Source of the DNA: UBA7446 sp964014735 | GTDB lineage: Bacteria; Bacteroidota; Bacteroidia; Flavobacteriales; Flavobacteriaceae | NCBI GenBank assembly: GCA_964014735.1 | Contig: CAXHBH010000040.1 | Span: 1 to 10,483, forward strand | Length of the DNA stretch: 10,483 nt | Direction: 5' to 3' | In this document: piece by piece, positions 1-6,004 of the stretch | How the letters are laid out: each line of letters opens with the position of its first letter | Position numbering within the stretch: the stretch's first letter is position 1 | The notes under the pieces: model-generated | Told to the model about the DNA's origin: nothing | Seen by the model: the letters and a program-made list of their open reading frames with translations, nothing else | The model's database searches: none | Made by a program: the position numbers and the translations under genes

Positions 1-268
1 CATTTGGATCGTTTGGCTCAAAGATTATTGCTGTTTGGTTTGGCTGTGTTTTAAGGTGACGGTCCAAGCAATTTTCGGTAATATTTAGTTTACCACCTAA
101 AAACCATTTCACTTCAGGTTTAAGAAAGTCATAAAAAAGGGGCTTATCCCATTTTTGATACCATTCAAATCGATTTGCAATATCTTCCCAAAAGGCTTCT
201 GGGTTTAATAAAGCATGTTCTTTTGCTCGAACGTAAGCTGCTGTTGACCTGTACACCAAATCCTCCAT
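1..268 (-). CDS. acs: Acetyl-CoA synthetase, N-terminal part (cut by window edge)
   Basis: This is the first 89 codons of an acetate--CoA ligase (AMP-forming), which activates acetate to acetyl-CoA through acetyl-AMP in the cytoplasm. The rest lies left of the window. The translation starts MEDLVYRSTAAYVRAKEH and contains FWEDIANRFEWYQKWDKP, then KWFLGGKLNITENCLDRHL and TAIIFEPNDPN. These match the N-terminal ACAS domain, where the order W..GGxLNxxxNCLDRHL followed by TAIIwE is diagnostic. The catalytic AMP-binding motifs are outside the window. The ATG at 268 is the first in-frame start, and the family alignment begins close to it. A candidate -7 element (TATTTTCG) lies 16 nt upstream, and the 190-nt gap to pyrD suggests independent transcription. 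The family assignment is firm despite the truncation. Confidence 0.93.
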   Translation of the reverse strand, partial: MEDLVYRSTAAYVRAKEHALLNPEAFWEDIANRFEWYQKWDKPLFYDFLKPEVKWFLGGKLNITENCLDRHLKTQPNQTAIIFEPNDPN

Positions 269-284
269 AAAAATAAATTTCGTT

Positions 285-292
285 CGAAAATA
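285..292 (-). promoter_or_regulatory. Candidate -7 promoter element for acs
   Basis: Minus-strand TATTTTCG matches the Bacteroidota -7 consensus TAnnTTTG at all but one position and lies 16 nt before the acs ATG, implying a leader of roughly 10 nt. No TTG/TTTG -33 element is visible at 17-23 nt upstream, so support is partial. Confidence 0.35.
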
Positions 293-316
293 CTAAAATA
301 ATTCAGTTAATTATGT

Positions 317-335
317 CACTATTTAGGCTATAGTG
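317..335. repeat. Inverted repeat upstream of acs
   Basis: CACTAT and ATAGTG form perfect 6-bp arms around a 7-nt spacer. The repeat sits 25-43 bp upstream of the candidate acs -7 element, about where an activator could bind. It resembles no operator I can name. Such short arms in A+T-rich DNA may be chance. Confidence 0.25.
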
Positions 336-458
336 CGATATTTTTAACACTTTAATAATTTACGCATTATCAAGAGACAAAGGCTCTAGCACGCATCAAA
401 ACCAACGACCTACTCAAACAGTTAAATTTTGAAGTGATTGCATTGAGAAAAAATTCTT

Positions 459-1475
459 CTATTGTATAGCGCGGTTCATACGCTTAACAACTGCAGGCCC
501 CTGATAAACAAAGCCTGTATAAAGCTGTACCAAAGACGCGCCTGCTGCTAGCTTTTCTTGTACATCTTCGGGTGTGTGTATCCCTCCTACCCCAATGATA
601 GGAAAAGCAGCATTACTTTTCGTATGTAAATACGAAATAACATCTGTGCTGCGTTTTGTTAGTGGTTTTCCGCTTAAACCACCAGCCTGCGATGTTAATT
701 TAGTGTTGCTTTTCAATCCTACACGTGAAAGCGTTGTATTGGTTGCAATAACTCCGTCAATTTTAGTATCTGCCACTATTTCAATAATGTCATCTAGCTG
801 TAAATTACTTAAATCTGGAGCAATTTTGAGTAGTATGGGCTTGCGTTGGGGTTTTTCGTTATTTCGCTTTTGCAAAACATTTAGAAGCTTCGTTAAAGGT
901 TCTTTCTCTTGAAGGTCGCGAAGGTTGGGGGTGTTAGGAGAACTAACATTAATTACAAAATAATCTACCACGTCAAAAAGAGCATCAAAACAATTAAGAT
1001 AATCTTCTTGCGCCTGATTATTAGGTGTGTTCTTATTCTTGCCAATATTCCCACCTATCAGTACCCCTTTGTTCTTTTTAAGTCGCTTTGCCGCCGCCGC
1101 TACTCCTTGATTATTGAAGCCCATTCGGTTAATAATACCTCTGTCCTTTTTTAGGCGAAATAGGCGTGGTTTGGGATTACCGCCTTGCGGCTTCGGTGTC
1201 ACAGTTCCTATTTCAATAAAACCAAAACCAAAATTTGCAAGCTCATGATAGAGCATGGCGTCTTTGTCAAAGCCTGCAGCGAGCCCAATAGGATTAGGAA
1301 ACCTAAGTCCGAAAACGTTACGTACAAGAGATGGATCTTTTGAAGTATACAAAAGACGAACAACTAATCCCATAAAAGGGATTTGGTGCAAAAAGCGTAT
1401 GGCTGCAAACGAAAAATAGTGTATTCCTTCTGGATTAAAAAGAAAAAGAACAGGACGTATTATACGTTTATACAT
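459..1475 (-). CDS. pyrD: Dihydroorotate dehydrogenase (quinone), class 2
   Basis: A 338-residue enzyme that oxidises dihydroorotate to orotate in pyrimidine biosynthesis, using FMN and passing electrons to membrane quinone. Residues 1-40 form the hydrophobic, basic N-terminal helical extension that marks the membrane-associated class 2 enzymes. The FMN/orotate barrel follows: NPIGLAAGFDKD (61-72), IEIGTVTPKPQGGNPKPRLF (87-106), NRMGFNN (116-122), and the catalytic loop NVSSPNTPNLR (176-186) with Ser179 at the position of the E. coli catalytic Ser175. TNTT (245-248), SGKPL (268-272) and GVGGI (295-299) complete the FMN site. Length is normal for class 2. It lies 26 nt downstream of yajC on the same strand, so it is probably co-transcribed with the nusB-yajC group. 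No clear terminator follows its stop codon. Confidence 0.97.
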   Translation of the reverse strand: MYKRIIRPVLFLFNPEGIHYFSFAAIRFLHQIPFMGLVVRLLYTSKDPSLVRNVFGLRFPNPIGLAAGFDKDAMLYHELANFGFGFIEIGTVTPKPQGGNPKPRLFRLKKDRGIINRMGFNNQGVAAAAKRLKKNKGVLIGGNIGKNKNTPNNQAQEDYLNCFDALFDVVDYFVINVSSPNTPNLRDLQEKEPLTKLLNVLQKRNNEKPQRKPILLKIAPDLSNLQLDDIIEIVADTKIDGVIATNTTLSRVGLKSNTKLTSQAGGLSGKPLTKRSTDVISYLHTKSNAAFPIIGVGGIHTPEDVQEKLAAGASLVQLYTGFVYQGPAVVKRMNRAIQ

Positions 1476-1501
1476 ATTTGAAAAAGCAGCTACTACAAAT
1501 T

Positions 1502-1807
1502 TTATTTTTTAACAGGGTTTGCACGTTGCTTGCTCATATCATGCGAAATAAAACTGCGTTCCATTTTTACCTTACCGGCCATCGTTTCAATAACGCAAGT
1601 ATCATTTGAGTCGTTTATTTCAATAATCTTTCCATGGATACCCCCTTTTGTAACAACTAAATCTCCTTTTTTAAGAGCATTTTTGAATTTACGTTCTCTT
1701 TTTGCTCTACGCTGTTGTGGTAAGATTAAAAACAAAAACATAACCCCAAACATGAGGATTAGTAGTGTGAAGTTTCCTCCACCAGTAGCTTGAAAAATTT
1801 GTATCAT
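1502..1807 (-). CDS. yajC: Preprotein translocase subunit YajC
   Basis: A 101-residue single-pass inner-membrane protein of the SecDF-YajC complex, which assists Sec-dependent export. One membrane segment spans about residues 13-30. It is followed by the family signature LPQQRRAKRERK (29-40) and the soluble motif GDLVVTKGGIHGKI (48-61), then a small beta-rich tail. Length is typical. Its ATG overlaps the stop codon of the DUF1573 gene by one base (TAATG), so translation is probably coupled. The neighbouring nusB and DUF1573 genes form a familiar Bacteroidota cluster with yajC. Confidence 0.95.
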   Translation of the reverse strand: MIQIFQATGGGNFTLLILMFGVMFLFLILPQQRRAKRERKFKNALKKGDLVVTKGGIHGKIIEINDSNDTCVIETMAGKVKMERSFISHDMSKQRANPVKK

Positions 1808-2295
1808 TATTGGTTCATTTGGTTGTGTGCCGCTTGGCGTTGTTGTTCTTTTACAGGATCTGCTTTCACAATTGTATTGATACGAATGATTTCACGACCC
1901 CGCTCAGTATTGGTGGTTAGGGTTACTGTCTTGGTCTGATAACCAGGTTTGTTAGCAGAGTCAAATTTTACTTTAATATCTTTTGTTTCACCCGGCGCAA
2001 TTGGTGTATCTTTTGGGTATTCAGGGACTGTGCATCCACAGCTTCCGCGGGCATCTAAAATGATGAGGTCGCTGGTTCCTGTATTGGTAAAAGCAAAAGA
2101 GGTTTCAACCACATCTCCTTCCTTAATATTACCAAAATCGTGTTCTATTCTATCAAATGACATTACAGGTAAATCTTCATTGGCTTCTTGTTGTACAGAA
2201 GCTTCTGCGACATTTTCTTGTTTAACTTTTTTTGAGGCGTTTTCAGAGCATCCTAAAAATAGTAGGGCTATTGTGGCCAGAATAAATGATTTCAT
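1807..2295 (-). CDS. DUF1573 domain lipoprotein
   Basis: A 162-residue envelope protein of unknown function. A signal peptide with a lipobox ends in LLFLGC, so Cys16 should be lipidated after signal peptidase II cleavage. A low-complexity Glu/Lys/Gln linker (17-41) leads to a DUF1573 beta-sandwich (about 45-147), with the hallmark FDRIEHDFGNIKEGD (47-61), FTNTGTSDLII (69-79), SCGCT (85-89) and APGET (100-104). The fold resembles immunoglobulin-like ASH/MSP domains. The reading frame stays open upstream to 2367, but that stretch overlaps nusB and lacks a signal peptide. The ATG at 2295 places the lipoprotein signal exactly at the N-terminus and is preferred. An exact TATTTTTG element lies 14 nt upstream. 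The domain call is firm; the role is not known. Confidence 0.9.
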   Translation of the reverse strand: MKSFILATIALLFLGCSENASKKVKQENVAEASVQQEANEDLPVMSFDRIEHDFGNIKEGDVVETSFAFTNTGTSDLIILDARGSCGCTVPEYPKDTPIAPGETKDIKVKFDSANKPGYQTKTVTLTTNTERGREIIRINTIVKADPVKEQQRQAAHNQMNQ

Positions 2296-2309
2296 TTTAT
2301 AAATTTTTC

Positions 2310-2317
2310 CAAAAATA
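2310..2317 (-). promoter_or_regulatory. Candidate internal -7 promoter element for DUF1573-yajC-pyrD
   Basis: Minus-strand TATTTTTG matches the consensus TAnnTTTG exactly. It lies in the 28-nt gap after nusB, 14 nt before the chosen ATG. It would let the three downstream genes be expressed without nusB. No -33 TTG is seen at the usual spacing. Confidence 0.35.
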
Positions 2318-2323
2318 AACATA

Positions 2324-3256
2324 TTACTGCATTCCACGTACATTTTTACGAATGCGTTTTTGCTCAATCATATCTTTTACCATATTATCAAGTACCCCAT
2401 TAATGAACATACTACTCTTTGGCGTTGCATATTCCTTAGCAATTTCCAAATATTCGTTGATGGTAACATTTATGGGAATTGAAGGAAAATAAAGTAATTC
2501 AGCGATTGCCATTAGTATTATGGTGAAATCTAATTCAGCGATACGCCCTGGATCCCAATTTGGAGTTCGCCCCTTGATATCTTTAATGAGTTCTGGCCTA
2601 TTGAGTGTTACTTTTCTAAAAAGGTCTAATGAAAATTTACGATCCTCATCGTCCTTATATAAAATGGTGATTATGGCATTTGGTTCAGCAATACGCTTAA
2701 GGCTGTTTCGAACTATGGTATTAGCGAGTGGCGCATCATCAACCCAGGAAATATTAACTTCTTCCATAAACTCACCCAAACGTTCAAAAGGAGCTATCAC
2801 TTTAGTAAAAAGCTGAACCAAAAAATTTTGATCTTGTGCTAAGCTTGTGGCCTCATTCTTAAGATATTCATCGTAAATTTTTGAAGTGGTAATTTCATCC
2901 CAAATCAAGCGCACATACTCATCGTGATTTTTCCAGTATTTAAGTTTGTATTTTTTGGTTTGTGATGCTAGAACCTCATTATCACACAATGACAAAAGTG
3001 CTTTGTTACTAAAGAATTTAGGGTTTGTTTCATTTTCTTCTGGCTTTAGGTGTTTTTCGATATTTTTCTGGTAAAGAGCATATCCACAACTGCGAAGCTC
3101 ACAGAACAAATCGAGAAGGGTTATATAAAGTAAGTAAAAGTCCTGACTACTTTTTAAAATCCACGATTCACCTGTATTAAGATTGTCCGTTGGGTCAAGT
3201 TGTTGCGCATAAAGTGCCTGCATAACTTTTGTGCGTAGATGACGGCGAGTAATCAT
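2324..3256 (-). CDS. nusB: Transcription antitermination factor NusB, long form
   Basis: A 310-residue protein, about twice the roughly 140 residues of E. coli NusB, which with NusE/S10 binds boxA RNA and promotes antitermination on rRNA operons. The N-terminus ITRRHLRTKVMQALYAQQL (2-20) corresponds to the arginine-rich RNA-binding first helix. The C-terminal third carries the rest of the signature: WDPGRIAELDFTIILMAIAE (234-253), then INVTINEYLEIAKEYATPKS (262-281) and MFINGVLD (283-290). Between them, about 150 helical, charged residues (about 25-175) have no counterpart in short NusB. I believe this is the usual Bacteroidota form. The ATG at 3256 places the first helix correctly. It heads the minus-strand cluster and is divergent from the ABC transporter gene across 101 nt; I found no strong promoter for it there. 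Confidence 0.9.
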   Translation of the reverse strand: MITRRHLRTKVMQALYAQQLDPTDNLNTGESWILKSSQDFYLLYITLLDLFCELRSCGYALYQKNIEKHLKPEENETNPKFFSNKALLSLCDNEVLASQTKKYKLKYWKNHDEYVRLIWDEITTSKIYDEYLKNEATSLAQDQNFLVQLFTKVIAPFERLGEFMEEVNISWVDDAPLANTIVRNSLKRIAEPNAIITILYKDDEDRKFSLDLFRKVTLNRPELIKDIKGRTPNWDPGRIAELDFTIILMAIAELLYFPSIPINVTINEYLEIAKEYATPKSSMFINGVLDNMVKDMIEQKRIRKNVRGMQ

Positions 3257-3314
3257 GAATAAGAACGTTTTATAATGCTAAAATAAGGGATTTTAAATGA
3301 TATCCTAAACAAGA

Positions 3315-3345
3315 TTTGATGCAAAGACCGAAAATCCTATATTCG
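3315..3345 (+). promoter_or_regulatory. Candidate Bacteroidota promoter of the ABC transporter gene
   Basis: TTTG (3315-3318) is followed after 19 nt by TATATTCG (3338-3345). This fits the TTTG-N19-TAnnTTTG layout with one mismatch. Transcription would begin near 3350, leaving only about 8 nt before the TTG start codon, so the message could be nearly leaderless. Confidence 0.45.
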
Positions 3346-3357
3346 TAAAAAAATAAA

Positions 3358-5118
3358 TTGCGAGCTCTTCAGTATCTAAACCGCTATTTAAAAAAATACC
3401 GATTTCTTCTTTTTTTAGGTTTGGTATTTACCGTTTCATCACGTGTATTTGCTGTTCTAGCACCAAGCCTTGTTGGTGATTCAATTACGGCCATTGAGCA
3501 ATTTATAAGAAGTGAGGAGACGGATTTAACCGAAATCAAAAAGCTTCTTTTAACAAATATTGCGCTAATTGTCGGAGCAGCGCTTATTTCTGGGGCATTC
3601 ACCTTTAGCATGCGCCAAACCATAATTAATGTTTCAAGGTATATTGAATATGACTTAAAGAACACCGTTTACAACCATTATCAAAAACTCTCTTTACGCT
3701 TTTACAAGCAAAATCGCGTTGGTGACTTAATGAGTCGTATAAGTGAAGACGTTTCTCGTGTAAGGATGTATGTAGGCCCTGCGCTGATGTATAGCATAAA
3801 CACGGTCACACTATTTGTTATAGTTATTAGCTATATGGTTAGCGTTGCCCCTAAACTGACTTTATACACTTTATTACCGCTACCAATATTGTCTTTTCTT
3901 ATTTATCGACTTAGCAAGGCCATTCATGAGCGCAGTACATTAGTGCAGCAAATGTTATCAAAGCTATCTATTTTTAGTCAAGAGTCTTTCAGTGGAATCA
4001 ACGCCATAAAATCCTATGCTATTGAACCAAACAGAACAATGGAGATGGTAGCAATTTCAAAAGATAGTAGGAAAAAGAATATGACATTGGTACAGGTCCA
4101 AGCTTGGTTTTTCCCATTAATGATTTTACTAATCGGCATTAGTAATGTTTTGGTCATTTTTATTGGAGGAAACCAATATATAAATGGACAAATTGAGTTG
4201 GGCGTTTTAGCCGAATTTATCATTTACGTCAATATGCTCACCTGGCCAGTAGCTACCGTGGGTTGGGTAACCTCTATTGTGCAGCAAGCAGAAGCTTCTC
4301 AAAAACGTATCAACGAGTTTTTAATTCAAGAACCCGAAATAGAAGATGATATAAATGCCAACAAAAAATTATCAAGCTTTGACATAGGCTTTGACAATGT
4401 TAATTTCATTTATGATAATACAGGAATTCAAGCAATTAAAAATATATCTTTTAAATTAAATTCAGGTAAAACTTTAGCCTTAATGGGACCCACAGGTTCT
4501 GGAAAAACAACACTTTTACAACTCCTGTCCAAAACCTATTTACCTCATTCTGGCAAGGTCGCGTTAGGTGATTTCTCTTTACAAGAGTATTTACAAAAAG
4601 ACATTCGTGACATTATGGGCGTTGTTCCTCAACAGCCTTTTCTTTTCTCAGATACCATTGCGCACAACATACGCTTTGGCAAACCCGATGCCACTGAGCA
4701 AGAAATTGAAAAAGCAGCAAAACAAGCGGCAGTCCACGATAACATTGTTGATTTTACAGCTGGTTATGAAACCATGCTGGGGGAAAGAGGCATTACCCTC
4801 TCTGGTGGTCAAAAGCAAAGGATATCCATTGCACGTGCTTTGATTAAAAACCCCAAAATTCTTTTACTCGACGATTGCTTATCGGCAGTTGATACAGAAA
4901 CAGAGGAGGCAATTTTAAATGAACTCAAAGAAAATAACAAAGACACTTCGATTATTATTGTTTGTCATAGGGTTTCGTCAGCAAAAAATGCAGATTTTAT
5001 TATGATTCTCAAAGACGGGGAAATAGCCCAATATGGTACGCATAAAGACCTTGTCAATGATGCAGGATACTACAAAGAGCTTTACGAAGAACAGCGAGTA
5101 AAAGAAGGTAAAGTTTAG
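3358..5118 (+). CDS. ABC transporter half-exporter (fused permease and ATPase)
   Basis: A 586-residue MdlA/MsbA-type half-transporter. About six membrane helices occupy residues 15-305, and the ATPase domain about 341-580. Visible motifs are an A-loop Tyr352, Walker A GPTGSGKT (377-384), Q-loop PQQPFLF (424-430), signature LSGGQ (481-485), Walker B ILLLDD (501-506), D-loop SAVD (509-512) and switch His537. Asp506 replaces the usual catalytic Glu, as in MdlA-like subunits of heterodimeric exporters, so it may need a partner, which is not in this window. The substrate cannot be told. The start must be TTG at 3358: an in-frame TAA lies 12 nt upstream and the next Met is residue 85, inside the membrane domain, whereas the family alignment begins at the TTG. 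Confidence 0.92.
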   Translation: MRALQYLNRYLKKYRFLLFLGLVFTVSSRVFAVLAPSLVGDSITAIEQFIRSEETDLTEIKKLLLTNIALIVGAALISGAFTFSMRQTIINVSRYIEYDLKNTVYNHYQKLSLRFYKQNRVGDLMSRISEDVSRVRMYVGPALMYSINTVTLFVIVISYMVSVAPKLTLYTLLPLPILSFLIYRLSKAIHERSTLVQQMLSKLSIFSQESFSGINAIKSYAIEPNRTMEMVAISKDSRKKNMTLVQVQAWFFPLMILLIGISNVLVIFIGGNQYINGQIELGVLAEFIIYVNMLTWPVATVGWVTSIVQQAEASQKRINEFLIQEPEIEDDINANKKLSSFDIGFDNVNFIYDNTGIQAIKNISFKLNSGKTLALMGPTGSGKTTLLQLLSKTYLPHSGKVALGDFSLQEYLQKDIRDIMGVVPQQPFLFSDTIAHNIRFGKPDATEQEIEKAAKQAAVHDNIVDFTAGYETMLGERGITLSGGQKQRISIARALIKNPKILLLDDCLSAVDTETEEAILNELKENNKDTSIIIVCHRVSSAKNADFIMILKDGEIAQYGTHKDLVNDAGYYKELYEEQRVKEGKV

Positions 5119-5188
5119 TTTCAAAAATAAAGATTTGTATTTTAGTTAAACTAATATATTTATTTATATCCAAATTTGAATACCAAAA

Positions 5189-5209
5189 AAGCATCATAGA
5201 AGGATGCTT
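5189..5209 (-). terminator. Hairpin with U-run on the minus strand
   Basis: AAGCATC and GATGCTT form a perfect 7-bp stem with a 7-nt loop. Read on the minus strand the stem runs directly into six T residues, the layout of an intrinsic terminator. On the plus strand only TTA follows, so it would be a weak terminator for the ABC gene ending 70 nt earlier. No minus-strand gene lies immediately upstream, so its role is uncertain, and it overlaps the PUR-like remnant. Confidence 0.35.
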
Positions 5210-5351
5210 ACATGCAGGTTCTATGAACTACTACTTTGATGTAAAAAAACAAAAGCCAACGATTACTTCTTTGTGATTACCGAATCAAAAAAATTACAGT
5301 CAAACAATACTGTTTTAAAACATAAAATATTTACATATTAGAAACATCTTG

Positions 5352-5368
5352 AAGGGTTTCAGTCCCTT
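5352..5368 (+). terminator. Weak candidate plus-strand terminator hairpin
   Basis: AAGGG and CCCTT pair across a 7-nt loop and the right arm continues into two more T residues. It could end transcription from the ABC gene before the next promoter. The stem is short, and it lies within the coding frame of the decayed gene, so it may be fortuitous. Confidence 0.25.
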
Positions 5369-5381
5369 TTAGCAGAGTCCA

Positions 5382-5399
5382 TTCCTTTTATAAAAGGAA
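5382..5399. repeat. 18-nt perfect palindrome
   Basis: TTCCTTTTATAAAAGGAA equals its own reverse complement over 18 bases with no spacer. It sits 29-46 bp upstream of the candidate -7 element of the thioredoxin-fold gene, a plausible operator position, and also at the end of the PUR-like remnant. I do not recognise it as a known binding site. Confidence 0.35.
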
Positions 5400-5427
5400 G
5401 CAAGCTTATTCGATAATATTTTATCGC

Positions 5428-5435
5428 TATTTTTG
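5428..5435 (+). promoter_or_regulatory. Candidate -7 promoter element for the thioredoxin-fold gene
   Basis: TATTTTTG matches TAnnTTTG exactly and lies 11 nt before the ATG at 5447, implying a very short leader. No -33 TTG is present at 17-23 nt upstream. Confidence 0.4.
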
Positions 5436-5446
5436 AAAAAAAAGAA

Positions 5447-6004
5447 ATGGCACGTACACCATCAAACATGTTGGCTTTGGGTACCAAAGCACCTAATTTT
5501 TCAATTCAAAATACCATAGACAACAATACGTACTCATTTGAAAATATTAGTGGAGAAAATGGTACCGTTGTGATGTTTATTTGTAATCATTGTCCGTATG
5601 TAATACATGTGATGGAGGGTATAACTGCTGTTGTAAATGATTATCAGGACAAGGGTATTGGCTTTGTCGCCATTTCTAGTAATGATGTTAAAAATTATCT
5701 TGACGACGACCCCGTACTTATGAAAAAAACAGCCGAAAAATATGGCTTCACATTTCCGTATTTATATGATGAAAGTCAACAGGTAGCTAAAGAATATGAC
5801 GCTGCTTGCACACCAGACTTTTACCTCTTTGATGAAAAAAAGGCTTTGGTATATCGCGGTCAGATGGACGACTCAAGACCTAAAAACGAAATACCTGTTA
5901 CTGGAAAAGATCTGCGAGCTGCATTAAATGCACTACTTTCTGGTAATGAAGTTGACTCTCTTCAAAAACCCAGCCTTGGTTGTAATATAAAGTGGAAAGT
6001 TTAG
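5447..6004 (+). CDS. Thioredoxin-fold AhpC/TSA-like protein
   Basis: A 185-residue cytoplasmic protein of the peroxiredoxin-like branch of the thioredoxin superfamily; no signal peptide is present. The family N-terminus ARTPSNMLALGTKAPNF (2-18) fixes the ATG start. The active site is FICNHCPYV (44-52), with Cys46 and Cys49 as a CxxC pair. AISSNDVKNYLDDDP (75-89), FPYLYDESQQVAKEYDAACT (103-122) with the cis-Pro123, and the C-terminal LGCNIKWK (177-184) with Cys179 follow. The chemistry is presumably thiol-dependent redox, either peroxide reduction or disulfide exchange; the physiological substrate is not known. An A-rich AAAAGAA precedes the ATG. It appears to be a single-gene unit: its TAG overlaps the TAA of the convergent prolyl isomerase gene by sharing 4 bases. 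Confidence 0.92.
   Translation: MARTPSNMLALGTKAPNFSIQNTIDNNTYSFENISGENGTVVMFICNHCPYVIHVMEGITAVVNDYQDKGIGFVAISSNDVKNYLDDDPVLMKKTAEKYGFTFPYLYDESQQVAKEYDAACTPDFYLFDEKKALVYRGQMDDSRPKNEIPVTGKDLRAALNALLSGNEVDSLQKPSLGCNIKWKV

Larger units (their letters stand above)
5178..5416 (+). pseudogene. Broken PUR-family (DUF3276) nucleic-acid-binding gene
   Basis: This gene remnant lies just after the ABC transporter gene. One frame (5178-5249) reads ...CLHAGSMNYYFDVKK. Shifting back one base in the A7 run at 5243-5249 continues TKANDYFFVITESKK, then VLKHKIFTY, a TAG at 5339-5341, and KHLEGFQSLL up to TAA at 5414-5416. The joined product matches the core of the DUF3276/PUR family of small single-strand DNA/RNA-binding proteins: AG..tYyFDVk.TKANDYy..ITESKK, then KHKIflYKEDFe.F. 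The lesions are the homopolymer indel, a TAG where the family has Lys, and no start codon or ribosome site upstream. Residue conservation on both sides suggests recent decay. A sequencing error could explain the frameshift, but not all three defects. The family call is by eye. Confidence 0.72.

Noticed and set aside
269..458. Possible small gene or terminator between pyrD and acs
   Set aside because: Only frames of 14 codons or fewer with ATG were seen on the minus strand, and no stem followed by a T-run could be drawn.
574..912. 112-codon plus-strand open frame inside pyrD
   Set aside because: It is antisense to conserved FMN-binding and catalytic segments and has no independent features.
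2296..2367. Upstream start of the DUF1573 gene at 2367
   Set aside because: It overlaps the nusB 3' end and would place 24 residues before an otherwise perfect lipoprotein signal peptide.
4568..4843. 91-codon plus-strand frame inside the ABC ATPase domain
   Set aside because: It is an out-of-frame shadow of the nucleotide-binding domain; the main frame carries all the motifs.
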